NCBI GenBank assembly: GCA_947593925.1 | Contig: CANQDU010000010.1 | Coordinates: 1 to 64,000, forward strand | Length of the DNA stretch: 64,000 nucleotides | Origin: an uncultured Clostridia bacterium | Lineage (GTDB): Bacteria; Bacillota; Clostridia; Oscillospirales; JAAYOS01 | Direction of reading: 5' to 3' | Shown: positions 26,185 through 34,749 of the stretch, in pieces | Numbering within the stretch: the stretch's first letter is position 1 | How the letters are laid out: each line of letters begins with the position of its first letter | Notes under the pieces: model-generated | Database searches by the model: none | What the model saw: the letters and a program-made list of their open reading frames with translations, nothing else | What the model was told of the DNA's origin: nothing | Translations under genes and position numbers: made by a program

Positions 26185-27777
26185 ATGACGATAACCGAAA
26201 TGCTTTCGCGAGAGCGCGTGAACGGCTTCCTCCGCGCCGACGGGCGCAGGATAGTGAACGGCGCGGGCGAGCCGATACTTCTCGCGGGTTGGGGGCTCGG
26301 CAACTGGCTCCTCTGCGAGGGGTACATGTGGCGCGCGGGACGGCGCGCCGACCGTCCGAGACGGATAGAGGCGGTCGTCCGCGAGCTCGCGGGGAGCGAC
26401 TACGCCGCCTCCTTCTGGCCGCGCTTCCGAAAGAACTACATACGCCGGGAGGACATCCTGCGGATGGCGGAGCTCGGATACAACTCGGTCCGCGTGCCGA
26501 TGAACTGGCGCGTCTTTATGGCGGACGAACCGGGAATTACCTTCCTTGAGGACGGCTTCCGGCTGATAGACGACCTCCTAGACTGGTGCGAGGAGGCGAA
26601 GATATACGCCTTCCTCGACCTGCACGGCGCGCCGGGCGGACAGACCGGCTCGAATATCGACGACTGCATCGACGACTTCCCGCGCCTTTTCACCGACGCG
26701 GACAGCTACGAGAAGTGCATAGCGCTCTGGGGAGAGCTCGCGCGGAGGTACGCCGACAGATGGATAGTCGGCGGCTACGACCTTCTGAACGAGCCGATCC
26801 GCCCCGACGGACACAACGGCTCGACCCACCCGACGGGTCATCTCCTGCCGAAGCTGAGGCAGTTTTACCGCGACGCCATAGCGGAGGTGCGTAAGTACGA
26901 CAAGCGGCACATGTTCTCGATAGAGGGTCACCACTGGGCGACGAACCCCGCCGTCTTCTGCGAGGACTACGACGACAATATGGTCATACACTTCCACCGC
27001 TACGCCGTCATGCCAGATATGGACGCCTACCGCGAGTGGCTCGAGCTCTCCGAGCGGTGGAACAAGCCGCTCTGGCTCGGCGAGACCGGCGAGAACACGC
27101 CGGAGTGGTTTGCGGCGCTCTATCCGCTCGCGTTCCGGCTCGGGATAGGCGTGAACGTCTGGCCGTGGAAGAAGATGCAGACCGACAACTCGCCCTACTC
27201 GGTGAAGATGCCGCGCGGCTGGCAGAAGTTCACCGACTACGCGAACGGCGGCGAGCGTCCGAGCTATGAAGAGGCTCAGGCGATGTTTGACAAATACCTT
27301 GAAAATATGCTCCTCGAGAACTGCGAGGAGAACCCGCGCGTCGCCGCGTCGGTGTTCCGCCGGCCGGGGTGCTCGCTCCGCGCCGTAGACTTCGACGAGG
27401 ATTCGGCGGAGGGACGCTGCTGCGAGGACGCGCTCTGCGGCTACCGACGCGGCTCCCGCGTGAAAATAGTCGAGCCGGAGAAATGGCCCGAGCGGCGCTT
27501 CGGCTTCGACTGCTCGTGGGACGCGCTCCGCCTTTTTCTGGAGGCGGGGCAAGGCGTGGAGTACACATTCTACGGCGCGCGGGAGGGCACGACGCTCACG
27601 CTCGAAATGTCGGATGGAAGCGCCGGGATGATATCGCTCACGCAGGACGGCGCGCCGCTCGCGCTTACGCGGGAGGGAAACACCGTCCGCACGTCTCTCC
27701 ACGCGGCAAGCGAGACGACCGTCCACGTCTTCTGCACTGCGGGCAGCGTCACGCTCGAAAGACTGATATACAGATAG
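26185..27777 (+). CDS. Glycoside hydrolase family 5 protein (cellulase/beta-glycosidase-type)
   Basis: A 530-aa GH5 enzyme. The barrel (about residues 20-360) carries the acid/base Glu203 in YDLLNEPIRP, the nucleophile Glu300 in LWLGETGENTPEW, the conserved MNWRVF near strand 3, and HRYAV. The C-terminal part (about 390-530) looks like a beta-sandwich, possibly binding carbohydrate. There is no signal peptide, so it is unlikely to attack intact polymer; imported oligosaccharides or glycosides are likelier substrates. It follows the HD gene at 16 nt. The GH5 subfamily is not certain. Confidence 0.88.
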   Translation: MTITEMLSRERVNGFLRADGRRIVNGAGEPILLAGWGLGNWLLCEGYMWRAGRRADRPRRIEAVVRELAGSDYAASFWPRFRKNYIRREDILRMAELGYNSVRVPMNWRVFMADEPGITFLEDGFRLIDDLLDWCEEAKIYAFLDLHGAPGGQTGSNIDDCIDDFPRLFTDADSYEKCIALWGELARRYADRWIVGGYDLLNEPIRPDGHNGSTHPTGHLLPKLRQFYRDAIAEVRKYDKRHMFSIEGHHWATNPAVFCEDYDDNMVIHFHRYAVMPDMDAYREWLELSERWNKPLWLGETGENTPEWFAALYPLAFRLGIGVNVWPWKKMQTDNSPYSVKMPRGWQKFTDYANGGERPSYEEAQAMFDKYLENMLLENCEENPRVAASVFRRPGCSLRAVDFDEDSAEGRCCEDALCGYRRGSRVKIVEPEKWPERRFGFDCSWDALRLFLEAGQGVEYTFYGAREGTTLTLEMSDGSAGMISLTQDGAPLALTREGNTVRTSLHAASETTVHVFCTAGSVTLERLIYR

Positions 27778-28530
27778 TCGCGGGGCGGGCTCCCGCGTCC
27801 CTGTTACGGGGTAAAACCCCGTACGAATATGCGGAACCTGGCGGTTCCGATACCATTGCGGGGCTGCGCCGCCCCGCACCCCTGCATTACTTTTTGCTCG
27901 CGCAAAAAGTAATCAAAAAGCGCGCTTAAGGGAGAGGGCTTTGCCCTCTCCCTTAAAAATCCCTCTCCCAATACAGACACAACACCACGACCCACATAAC
28001 AGGACACACTCCGTATCGAACAAATCTATTATCCCACCGGGTGAGTTTCCGGGGAGGATATCAAACTTTCCCACTGTATTCGACGACATCGAACAGTTCC
28101 TGCGTAGTAGAAATAAAAATCCGGTCCTACGCTCACGCTATAAGCGTAATGCAGATACTTTCCCGAGAAAACGGAGCTTTCGGTTCTAGTGGAAAGTTTG
28201 AGCGTGGACACTTGTACTAAGCTACGTACGGACGCCCCGCGTGGCAGAGACCTTCCGATTAAGGAAAGAGGGGTACAAAGGGGAGAAAACCGTTGGTTTT
28301 CTCCCCTTTGTGTGCTTTTTGGTTACTTTTTGCACAAGCAAAAAGTAACGCAAGGGTGTGGGGCTGCAAAGCCCCACATGGGGGCGCGGGGGCGCAGCCC
28401 CCGCAAAGTGCCGGTAGAGCTCCGCTCTACCTAGGGACGCGGGGTCTCGCCCCGCGAATGCTCGCGGGGCTTCCCCGCTAGATGGGTGTGGGCTCTGCCC
28501 GCTCGGACGCGGCGCTTCCCCCGCTTGCAC
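27778..28530 (+). repeat. Family I hairpin-rich interspersed repeat, copy C (most complete)
   Basis: A gene-free stretch. It starts with GC-rich hairpins and a left arm at about 27887-27955 (ATTACTTTTTGCTCGCGCAAAAAGTAAT, then a GGGAGAGGGC/GCCCTCTCCC hairpin). A core of about 320 nt follows (27956-28270), nearly identical to copy B. The right arm at about 28275-28350 has GGGGAGAAAACC hairpins and GTTACTTTTTGC hairpins, after which more GC-rich hairpins run to 28530. The left and right arms are imperfect inverted repeats of each other (ACCCCTGCATTACTTTTTGC against the complement of the right side), giving a terminal-inverted-repeat layout. It contains no transposase. Confidence 0.88.
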
Positions 28531-28550
28531 AGCGCGCGATTTTCCGCGAC

Positions 28551-28703
28551 TTAAAATAAACTCTCTACCTTGCAGCACACGCTTCGGAGCGCGCGGCAGG
28601 GCGCGGAACGCATGAGCTTGCGGCGGCTGTGCGGCGAGACCGAGAGCCCCGCGCAAAGTCCCGCAAGCGCGCCGAGCATCAGACCCTTGAGAAAACACAT
28701 CAT
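28551..28703 (-). CDS. Small membrane-anchored protein (50 aa), YtxH-like layout
   Basis: A short reading frame with start at 28703 (or the adjacent ATG at 28700) and a GGATGTGGAG site upstream. It encodes MMCFLKGLMLGALAGLCAGL, then a Ser/Pro turn and a strongly basic tail with RRKLMR and a late Cys pair. A single Gly/Ala-rich membrane helix followed by a basic cytoplasmic tail is typical of small YtxH-like or gas-vesicle-like Firmicute proteins. The function is unknown. It is divergent from pyrC and ends 20 nt from repeat copy C. Confidence 0.6.
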   Translation of the reverse strand: MMCFLKGLMLGALAGLCAGLSVSPHSRRKLMRSAPCRALRSVCCKVESLF

Positions 28704-28797
28704 TGTCTCCACATCCTTTCTCTGTTTGGAGCTAGTTTGCCCGAAACCGGCGGGATCTCAGCGTGCAGTTTTTGCCGATAGAGTGAGCGAATCGGTA

Positions 28798-28826
28798 TAG
28801 ACAGAGCTTTCCTGTTCTGCTATAAT
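28798..28826 (+). promoter_or_regulatory. Predicted sigma-A promoter of the pyrimidine operon
   Basis: TAGACA (28798-28803), 17-nt spacer, TATAAT (28821-28826). The leader to pyrC is only about 40 nt, so there is no room for a PyrR attenuator. Confidence 0.65.
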
Positions 28827-28874
28827 TCATAATAGATTATTATGTATGCCGGACGGCTGCCGGAGGGTGACAGA

Positions 28875-30131
28875 ATGGCTCTTTACATCAAAAACGCGAG
28901 GACGGCCGGGGAAGAACCGCTCGAGCTGATCCTTGAGAACGGAAAAATACTCGCCTCGGGACCGAGGCTCGTTCCGCCGCCGGGCTGTGAGACGCTTGAC
29001 GCGCGCGGCATGACCGCCGCCGCCGGCGTTCTCGATATGCACGTCCATCTCCGCGAGCCGGGGTTTGAATACAAGGAAGACATAGAGTCGGGAGGACGTG
29101 CGGCGGCGGCCGGAGGCGTCACCGCCGTCGCGTGTATGCCGAACACCAAGCCCGTCACCGACACGCCGGAGCGCGTGAGATACGTCCTCGACCGCGCAGC
29201 TGCCGCGAGCCCGGTGCGCGTCCTGCCGATAGCGGCGATAAGCATGGGGGAGAAGGGCGAGACGCTTACCGATTTCGAGGCGCTCGCGGCCTCCGGAGCC
29301 GTCGCATTCAGCGACGACGGCGTCCCCGTCATGAGCGACGCGCTGATGCGCGACGCGATGCTCCGCGCAAAGCCGCTCGGTCGTCCGGTCATATCCCACT
29401 GTGAGGACTTCGGCTTCGCGGAGCCGTACCCCGCGTCGCGGCGGCACCCGCTCCTCGGCGACGACCTAATGATAACAAATATGGAAGAATCTATGGCCGC
29501 GCGGGACATAGCGCTCGCCATAGAGACCGGCGCACCGGTCCACATAGCGCACATATCCACGGCGGTCTCCGCCGAGCTCGTCCGCCGCGCGAAGCGCCTC
29601 GGCGCGCCCGTCACATGCGAGACCTGCCCGCACTATCTTCTGCTCGACGAGTCGGCGGTGGCAGCCTTCGGCGCGAACGCGAAGATGAACCCTCCGCTCC
29701 GCACGGCGCGCGACCGCGCCGCCATGCTCGACGCGGTGTGCGACGGGACGGTAGACGCCATCGTCACCGACCACGCGCCGCACTCCGCCGAGGAGAAGGC
29801 GAGGCCGCTTGAGAACGCGCCAAACGGCATCATCGGCCTCGAAACGCTGATAGGCGGCGCGCTGACGGCGCTGCGGGGCCGTCTCCCGCTCGCAGTGATC
29901 CTTGAAAAGCTCACGGCGGCTCCGCACAGGCTCCTCGGCTTGGAAGCGCCGTCGTTTGAGCCCGGCTCCGCCGCCGAGATAACGCTCATCGACCCGGACG
30001 AGCGGTGGACGCTCCGCGCGGAGGACATACGCTCCAAGTCGAAGAATTCCCCGTTTGTCGGCATGGAATTTGTCGGCAGAGCGAACGTGACGATAGTGAA
30101 CGGAAAAATTGTATTTTCCCGCATACAGTGA
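28875..30131 (+). CDS. pyrC: Dihydroorotase
   Basis: A 418-aa type I dihydroorotase that closes N-carbamoyl-aspartate to dihydroorotate in UMP synthesis. Metal ligands are visible: DMHVHLREPG (His pair), HCED, HIAHIST, and the Asp of IVTDHAPHS. The start at 28875 follows a GGAGGGTGA site; an in-frame start at 28842 is less likely. It is the first gene of pyrC-pyrF-pyrK-pyrD. Confidence 0.96.
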   Translation: MALYIKNARTAGEEPLELILENGKILASGPRLVPPPGCETLDARGMTAAAGVLDMHVHLREPGFEYKEDIESGGRAAAAGGVTAVACMPNTKPVTDTPERVRYVLDRAAAASPVRVLPIAAISMGEKGETLTDFEALAASGAVAFSDDGVPVMSDALMRDAMLRAKPLGRPVISHCEDFGFAEPYPASRRHPLLGDDLMITNMEESMAARDIALAIETGAPVHIAHISTAVSAELVRRAKRLGAPVTCETCPHYLLLDESAVAAFGANAKMNPPLRTARDRAAMLDAVCDGTVDAIVTDHAPHSAEEKARPLENAPNGIIGLETLIGGALTALRGRLPLAVILEKLTAAPHRLLGLEAPSFEPGSAAEITLIDPDERWTLRAEDIRSKSKNSPFVGMEFVGRANVTIVNGKIVFSRIQ

Positions 30132-30191
30132 ACAATTTGACTGAGCTAATAAAGAACCAACCTTGTAATCTGCGGAAAGAGAGGAAACAAT

Positions 30192-31109
30192 ATGTCCATA
30201 TCAAGGCTCCAGAAGCTGATACTCGAAAAGCGCAACCCGACCGTCGCGGGGCTGGACGCGCGTCCCGAGTACGTCCCGCCGCACATCCGCGCGGCAAACG
30301 TCGAGAAGTACGGGCGCACCCTCAAGGCCGCCGCCGAGTCGGTCTGGGAGTTCAACGTCGGCCTCATAGACGGCCTTTCGGAGATAGTCCCGGCCGTGAA
30401 GCCTCAGGCGGCGTACTACGAAGTGCTCGGCCCGGACGGCGTGGACGTCCTCAAGCGCACGATAGACTACGCCAAGTCGAAGGGCCTCTACGTCATAGTG
30501 GACGGCAAGCGCAACGACATCGGCGCGACCGCGACCGCCTACGCCGAAGCTTACCTCGGCATGATAGAGTTCGAGGGGGTGACGCTCCGCGCCTTCGACG
30601 CGGACGGCCTCACCGTCAACGCCTACCTCGGAAGCGACGGAATAAAGCCGTTTACGAAGTACTGCGGCGAGAAGAGCATCTTCGTGCTCGTAAAGACCTC
30701 CAACAAGAGCGCTATAGAGATACAGGACATGATGGCGGGCGACCGTCCGCTCTACCGCGTGATGGCGTCCCGCGTGGAGAACTGGGGCGCGGACTTCGTG
30801 GGCGAGTACGGCTACTCGAACGTCGGCGCGGTCGTCGGCGCGACCTATCCCGACGAGCTGAAGCTGCTCCGTCAGGTATGCCCGCGCACCTTCTTCCTCG
30901 TGCCGGGCTACGGCGCGCAGGGCGGCACGGCGGCGGACGTCGAGGGTGCGTTTGACCGCGAAGGCCGCGGCGCGATAATCAACTCCTCGCGCGGGATAAT
31001 GTGCGCCTGGCAGAAGAAGAACGACGACGGCAGGAACTTCGTCGAGGCGGCCTGTGAGGCCGCCATGAAGATGAAGCGCGAGCTCAACGCCTACGTCATG
31101 ATGCAGTGA
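30192..31109 (+). CDS. pyrF: Orotidine 5'-phosphate decarboxylase (long, type 2)
   Basis: A 305-aa enzyme making UMP from OMP. The catalytic motif is DGKRNDIGATATAYA (Lys and Asp of the DxKxxD-like site); VKPQAAYYEVLG and the late VPGYGAQGG phosphate-binding loop also match the longer type 2 OMP decarboxylases. It lies 60 nt after pyrC and 27 nt before pyrK with a GGAAAGAGAGGA ribosome site. Confidence 0.96.
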   Translation: MSISRLQKLILEKRNPTVAGLDARPEYVPPHIRAANVEKYGRTLKAAAESVWEFNVGLIDGLSEIVPAVKPQAAYYEVLGPDGVDVLKRTIDYAKSKGLYVIVDGKRNDIGATATAYAEAYLGMIEFEGVTLRAFDADGLTVNAYLGSDGIKPFTKYCGEKSIFVLVKTSNKSAIEIQDMMAGDRPLYRVMASRVENWGADFVGEYGYSNVGAVVGATYPDELKLLRQVCPRTFFLVPGYGAQGGTAADVEGAFDREGRGAIINSSRGIMCAWQKKNDDGRNFVEAACEAAMKMKRELNAYVMMQ

Positions 31110-31136
31110 TTTTGCGGGAGTCTGCGGTAAACGGAT

Positions 31137-31889
31137 ATGAATGTCTTTAAGTGTACTCTGCTTTCAAATACGAGGCTCACCGAGTCGTCGCACGACCTCC
31201 GCGTCCTCGCGCCCGAGCTGAAGGGCGCGAAGCCGGGGCAGTTCGTCCACGTCAAGTGCGAGGGGTTCACGCTCCGCCGCCCGATAAGCGTGTGCGACTT
31301 CGACGGGGAGATACTCCGCCTCATCGTTGACCGGCGCGGCGCCGGTACCGACTGGCTCACCTCGCGCGAGCCGATGACCGTGCTCGACATACTCGGCCCG
31401 CTCGGCCACGGGTTCGATACGGAGGGGAACGTCCTCGTCGTCGGCGGCGGGATAGGAACGCCGCCGCTCATATACGCGGCGAAGTCCGCCGCGTCTGCGG
31501 ACGCCATTGTCGGCTTCCGCACAGCCTCCGCCGCGATGCTCCTCGGCGACTTCAGCGAGGTCTGCGGCACGGTGCAGATAGCGACCGACGACGGTACGCT
31601 CGGCGCGCACGGGCGCGTCGATACGCTCCTTGAAAAGCGGCTCGCGGAGCACAGCTATGACCGCGTGCTCGCCTGCGGTCCCTCGCCGATGCTCCGCGCG
31701 TGCGCGCGCGTTTGCGCCGCGGCGGGCGTCCCGCTAGAGGTCTCGCTCGAGGAGCGGATGGGATGCGGCGTCGGCGCGTGCCTCGTCTGCGCCGTGAAGC
31801 TGAGGGACGGCAATGGCGGGACCTACATGGGCCGCGTCTGCAAGGACGGGCCGGTGTTCCGCGCGGAGGAGGTGGCGCTTGATGACTGA
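31137..31889 (+). CDS. pyrK: Dihydroorotate dehydrogenase B electron transfer subunit
   Basis: A 250-aa FAD and [2Fe-2S] subunit passing electrons from dihydroorotate oxidation to NAD+. The N-terminal FAD-binding barrel shows FTLRRPISVCDFDG, followed by the NAD-binding GGGIGTPPLIY. The C-terminal cluster ligands are MGCGVGACLVCAVK plus the later Cys in GRVCKDGPVF. Its last 8 nt overlap pyrD. Confidence 0.95.
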   Translation: MNVFKCTLLSNTRLTESSHDLRVLAPELKGAKPGQFVHVKCEGFTLRRPISVCDFDGEILRLIVDRRGAGTDWLTSREPMTVLDILGPLGHGFDTEGNVLVVGGGIGTPPLIYAAKSAASADAIVGFRTASAAMLLGDFSEVCGTVQIATDDGTLGAHGRVDTLLEKRLAEHSYDRVLACGPSPMLRACARVCAAAGVPLEVSLEERMGCGVGACLVCAVKLRDGNGGTYMGRVCKDGPVFRAEEVALDD

Positions 31890-32796
31890 CATGCGCGTGA
31901 CGCTCGCGGGCGTCAAACTGAAAAACCCGATAGTCGTCGCGTCCGGCACCTTCGGATTCGGCCACGAGTACGGCGAGTTCTTCGACCTCTCCGAGCTCGG
32001 AGGCATCTGCGTCAAGGGCACGACCGTCTCCCGGCGGGACGGCAACCCGTCCCCGAGGATAGCGGAGACGCCCTCCGGCATACTCAACGCCGTGGGGCTC
32101 CAGAACCCCGGCGTGGATGCGTTCTGCGCGGAGGAGGTCCCGTTCCTCCGAAAATTCGACACGAAAATTATCGCGAACATCTCGGGAAACACTCTCGAGG
32201 AGTACGCGCTTCTCGCGGAGAAGGTCAGCGCCGCCGGCGTCGATCTGATAGAGGTCAACATCTCCTGCCCGAACGTCAAGGCGGGCGGGATGGCGTTCGG
32301 CACCGACCCGCGCTCCGCCGCCGCCGCGACCGACGCGGTGAAGCGTAAGGCGGGAAAGGTGCCGGTCATGACGAAGCTCTCGCCGAACGTCACCGACATA
32401 ACCGAGATTGCCCGCGCCGCCGAGAGTGCCGGCGCGGACGCGCTGTCGCTTATAAACACGCTCCTCGGGATGCGGATAGACGTCCGCACCCGCCGCCCGA
32501 TAATAAGGAACAACACCGGCGGGCTGAGCGGTCCCGCCGTCCTCCCCGTCGCGGTGAGGATGGTCTGGCAGGTGGCAAACGCCGTGAAGGTGCCGCTCCT
32601 CGGCATGGGCGGCGTCGCGAGCGGTGCGGACGCCGCCGAGCTGATGATGGCGGGCGCGTCCGCCGTCGCGGTCGGAACGGCGCTATTCAGTGACCCGTAC
32701 GCCGCCGTCCGCGTCCGCAGTGAGCTCGAGGAGTTCTGCGAGACGAACGGCGTCGCCGCCGTGCGCGAGCTCACCGGCTCTGTGCGGCCATGGTGA
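31882..32796 (+). CDS. pyrD: Dihydroorotate dehydrogenase B catalytic subunit
   Basis: A 304-aa FMN barrel enzyme oxidising dihydroorotate to orotate. NPIVVASGTFGFG binds FMN, EVNISCPNVKAGG carries the catalytic Cys typical of class 1B, and GMGGVASGADAAELMMAGASAVAVGTA forms the phosphate site. The start at 31882 overlaps pyrK by 8 nt, fitting a PyrD-PyrK heterotetramer. It overlaps the next gene by 7 nt. Confidence 0.95.
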   Translation: MTDMRVTLAGVKLKNPIVVASGTFGFGHEYGEFFDLSELGGICVKGTTVSRRDGNPSPRIAETPSGILNAVGLQNPGVDAFCAEEVPFLRKFDTKIIANISGNTLEEYALLAEKVSAAGVDLIEVNISCPNVKAGGMAFGTDPRSAAAATDAVKRKAGKVPVMTKLSPNVTDITEIARAAESAGADALSLINTLLGMRIDVRTRRPIIRNNTGGLSGPAVLPVAVRMVWQVANAVKVPLLGMGGVASGADAAELMMAGASAVAVGTALFSDPYAAVRVRSELEEFCETNGVAAVRELTGSVRPW

Positions 32797-33914
32797 CGAA
32801 AATATACATCGTCCGCCACGCCGAGGCGGAGGGGAACATCTACCGCCGCTCGCACGGCTGGTACGATGCGTACCTCACCGAAACCGGACTTCGGCAGGTG
32901 GATAACCTCGCGCGGAGGATGAAGGGCATTCATCTCGACGCGATATATTCAAGCGACCTCCGCCGCACGATGATGACGGCGGAGGCTCCGCGCCGTGCCT
33001 CCGGGCTGCCGGTGATACCCGAGCCGGGGCTCCGTGAGCTCCAGATGGGCGACTGGGAGAACTACACCTGGGGCAACTGCATGCGGGAGGACTACGACCT
33101 CGCGGCGAGCTTCGCGCAGAACGAGGCGTGGCGCGCGCCCGGGGCGGAGAGCGTCCGCGACCTCATCGAGCGCACGACGGCGGCGGCGCGCCGCCTTGCC
33201 GAGCGCCATGAGGGCGGGACAATATGCCTCGTGAGCCACAGCGTCGCGATACGCGCGATGCTCACGGGGCTCGGGATATACCGGGACATAGGCGAGTGCG
33301 GGATAGTCCCGAACGCATCTCTCTCGCTTATCGAGTGCGAGGACGGCGCGTTCCGTCCCGTGTTCATCGGCTCAAACGAGCACAACGCCTCGGTGCCGCA
33401 GCACTCCGCGCACCCGATGGGAGGCGGCGTCGAACGTCCGACGCTGTGGTTCCGCGCCGCGAGGCGGGACGAGAGCGGCGTCGCGGCGGAGCTGTGGGGC
33501 GAGGCGTGGAGCTCGGTCTACGGGAACCTCCGGATGTTCGACCCGGGCTTTGCGGAGCTGCGCGTCGGCATGATGATAGAGGACGACCCGGACGCCGTTC
33601 GCCTCGCGTTCTGCGGGGACGAACTCGCGGGCGGGCTCATCCTTGACCGGTTTGCCGACGAGCGCGGCGTGATGCACATAGCCCTCTTTATGCTCCGCGA
33701 GAAGTTCAGGGGGTACGGACTTGCCGTTCAGCTCGTGGGCGAGGCGCTGACCTGTGCCCGCCTCGCGGGAAAGGACACGCTCCGCCTCCGCGTCGCAAAG
33801 AAGAACCGGCACGCGATAGAGCTCTACGAAAAGAACGGCTTTTCCACCGCGTATAAGAACTCCGGCGACCTCGTGATGAAGCGGCGGGTACTCCCGGCGG
33901 ACGTTCTGAAGTGA
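32790..33914 (+). CDS. Histidine phosphatase-GNAT acetyltransferase fusion protein
   Basis: A 374-aa two-domain protein. Residues 1-205 are a histidine phosphatase (phosphoglycerate-mutase-like) with catalytic IVRHAEAEGN (His10), YSSDLRRTMMTA, and the second His in CLVSHSVAIR (His150). Residues about 215-370 form a GNAT domain with LREKFRGYGLAVQLVGEAL as the CoA motif and ELYEKNGFSTAYKN near the end. The start overlaps pyrD by 7 nt, so it is coupled to pyrimidine synthesis, where a phosphatase could act on a nucleotide or sugar phosphate. The true substrate is unknown. Confidence 0.85.
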   Translation: MVTKIYIVRHAEAEGNIYRRSHGWYDAYLTETGLRQVDNLARRMKGIHLDAIYSSDLRRTMMTAEAPRRASGLPVIPEPGLRELQMGDWENYTWGNCMREDYDLAASFAQNEAWRAPGAESVRDLIERTTAAARRLAERHEGGTICLVSHSVAIRAMLTGLGIYRDIGECGIVPNASLSLIECEDGAFRPVFIGSNEHNASVPQHSAHPMGGGVERPTLWFRAARRDESGVAAELWGEAWSSVYGNLRMFDPGFAELRVGMMIEDDPDAVRLAFCGDELAGGLILDRFADERGVMHIALFMLREKFRGYGLAVQLVGEALTCARLAGKDTLRLRVAKKNRHAIELYEKNGFSTAYKNSGDLVMKRRVLPADVLK

Positions 33915-33949
33915 TTCGGCGTAGAGCGCAGCGGCCGGGACGGAACGTA

Positions 33950-33985
33950 AAGCCGGGGCGATGAAGTCATCGCCCCGGCTTTTCA
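33950..33985 (+). terminator. Terminator of the pyrimidine operon
   Basis: AAGCCGGGGCGATGA pairs with TCATCGCCCCGGCTT and is followed by TTTT. Confidence 0.85.
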
Positions 33986-34071
33986 AAATTCTTATTGTGT
34001 CCCGTTCGGAAACGAAATTGATGTTTTGAAGCGTCTGAAACGTAGACTGCGGCTTACGGAGGTGACTGAAC

Positions 34072-34533
34072 ATGTACAGAGAATTGATTTCGAAATTGTC
34101 GCGGGGGAACCGATGGGTGCAGGTGCAGCCGCCTTGCCAGGAAAAAGATGTGGAAAATGCCGAGAATGCCGTGGGGTGTCGATTCCCGGAGGAGATGAAG
34201 GCTTTACTCCGGGAGATGAACGGCGACAGATGGTGCCTGATGTCTGCGGAAGAGATCGTTGAAAATGTCAGGGCGAACCGTGAAACGCTTCTCCAGTTTT
34301 TCGAGGAAGAGTTCGGCAGGGAAGAATATCTGGAACGTGTGGACAGGTTCATATTCTTTGCAAAAAACGGGTGCGGCGATTGTTACGGTTACCGTGTCGG
34401 CCCGAACGGAACCGTCGAAGGGACTACCGTCTATATCTGGGAGCACGAGGAGATAGGGGAGAAATGCTGTTGGAAAGAGGTTGCCGGGAATTTATCCGAG
34501 TTCATAACGAAATATTATAACGACGAGATATAA
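34072..34533 (+). CDS. SMI1/KNR4 (SUKH) family protein
   Basis: A 153-aa acidic protein with the SUKH pattern: AENAVGCRFPEEMKALLREMNG early, then FIFFAKNGCGDCYGYRV and VYIWEHEEIGE. In bacteria such proteins often serve as immunity proteins against contact-dependent or polymorphic toxins, but stand-alone members exist. The coding sequence is visibly less GC-rich than its neighbours, which suggests acquisition from elsewhere. No toxin gene is adjacent. Confidence 0.8.
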   Translation: MYRELISKLSRGNRWVQVQPPCQEKDVENAENAVGCRFPEEMKALLREMNGDRWCLMSAEEIVENVRANRETLLQFFEEEFGREEYLERVDRFIFFAKNGCGDCYGYRVGPNGTVEGTTVYIWEHEEIGEKCCWKEVAGNLSEFITKYYNDEI

Positions 34534-34596
34534 CTGCGGCGCCGAGTCGGAAGAAATAGGAGAAATCAAAGTAAAACCTGCAAAACGCAATGTCTC

Positions 34597-34665
34597 AACC
34601 GGCGGTTTAGCGATTTTACAACCGACGGTTTACTGAAAAGCCGCAATTTCAACCGTTCGTCGGTG
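34597..34665. promoter_or_regulatory. Tandem AACCG-N-CGGTT operator-like repeats upstream of the HTH gene
   Basis: Two perfect 5-1-5 inverted repeats, AACCGGCGGTT (34597-34607) and AACCGACGGTT (34620-34630), start 23 nt apart. A looser third, AACCG-TTCGT-CGGT, lies at 34651-34664. The spacing of about two helical turns fits binding of two regulator dimers, probably the HTH protein encoded at 34750 as an autoregulator. Confidence 0.55.
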
Positions 34666-34749
34666 GACTCTGCGCCGCCCCGATGAGATAATAGCGCCGT
34701 AACGGAAGCGCTTCCCGAAACGAAAACTTTTGCGAAAGGCGGTAATACT

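Noticed and set aside
28222-28698. A 158-codon minus-strand frame over copy C and the small protein
   Set aside because: It reads through the hairpins of the repeat in a different frame; the 50-aa frame has the better ribosome site and a sensible membrane-protein sequence.
28827-28874. A PyrR attenuator before pyrC
   Set aside because: The leader is only about 40 nt and contains no terminator hairpin.
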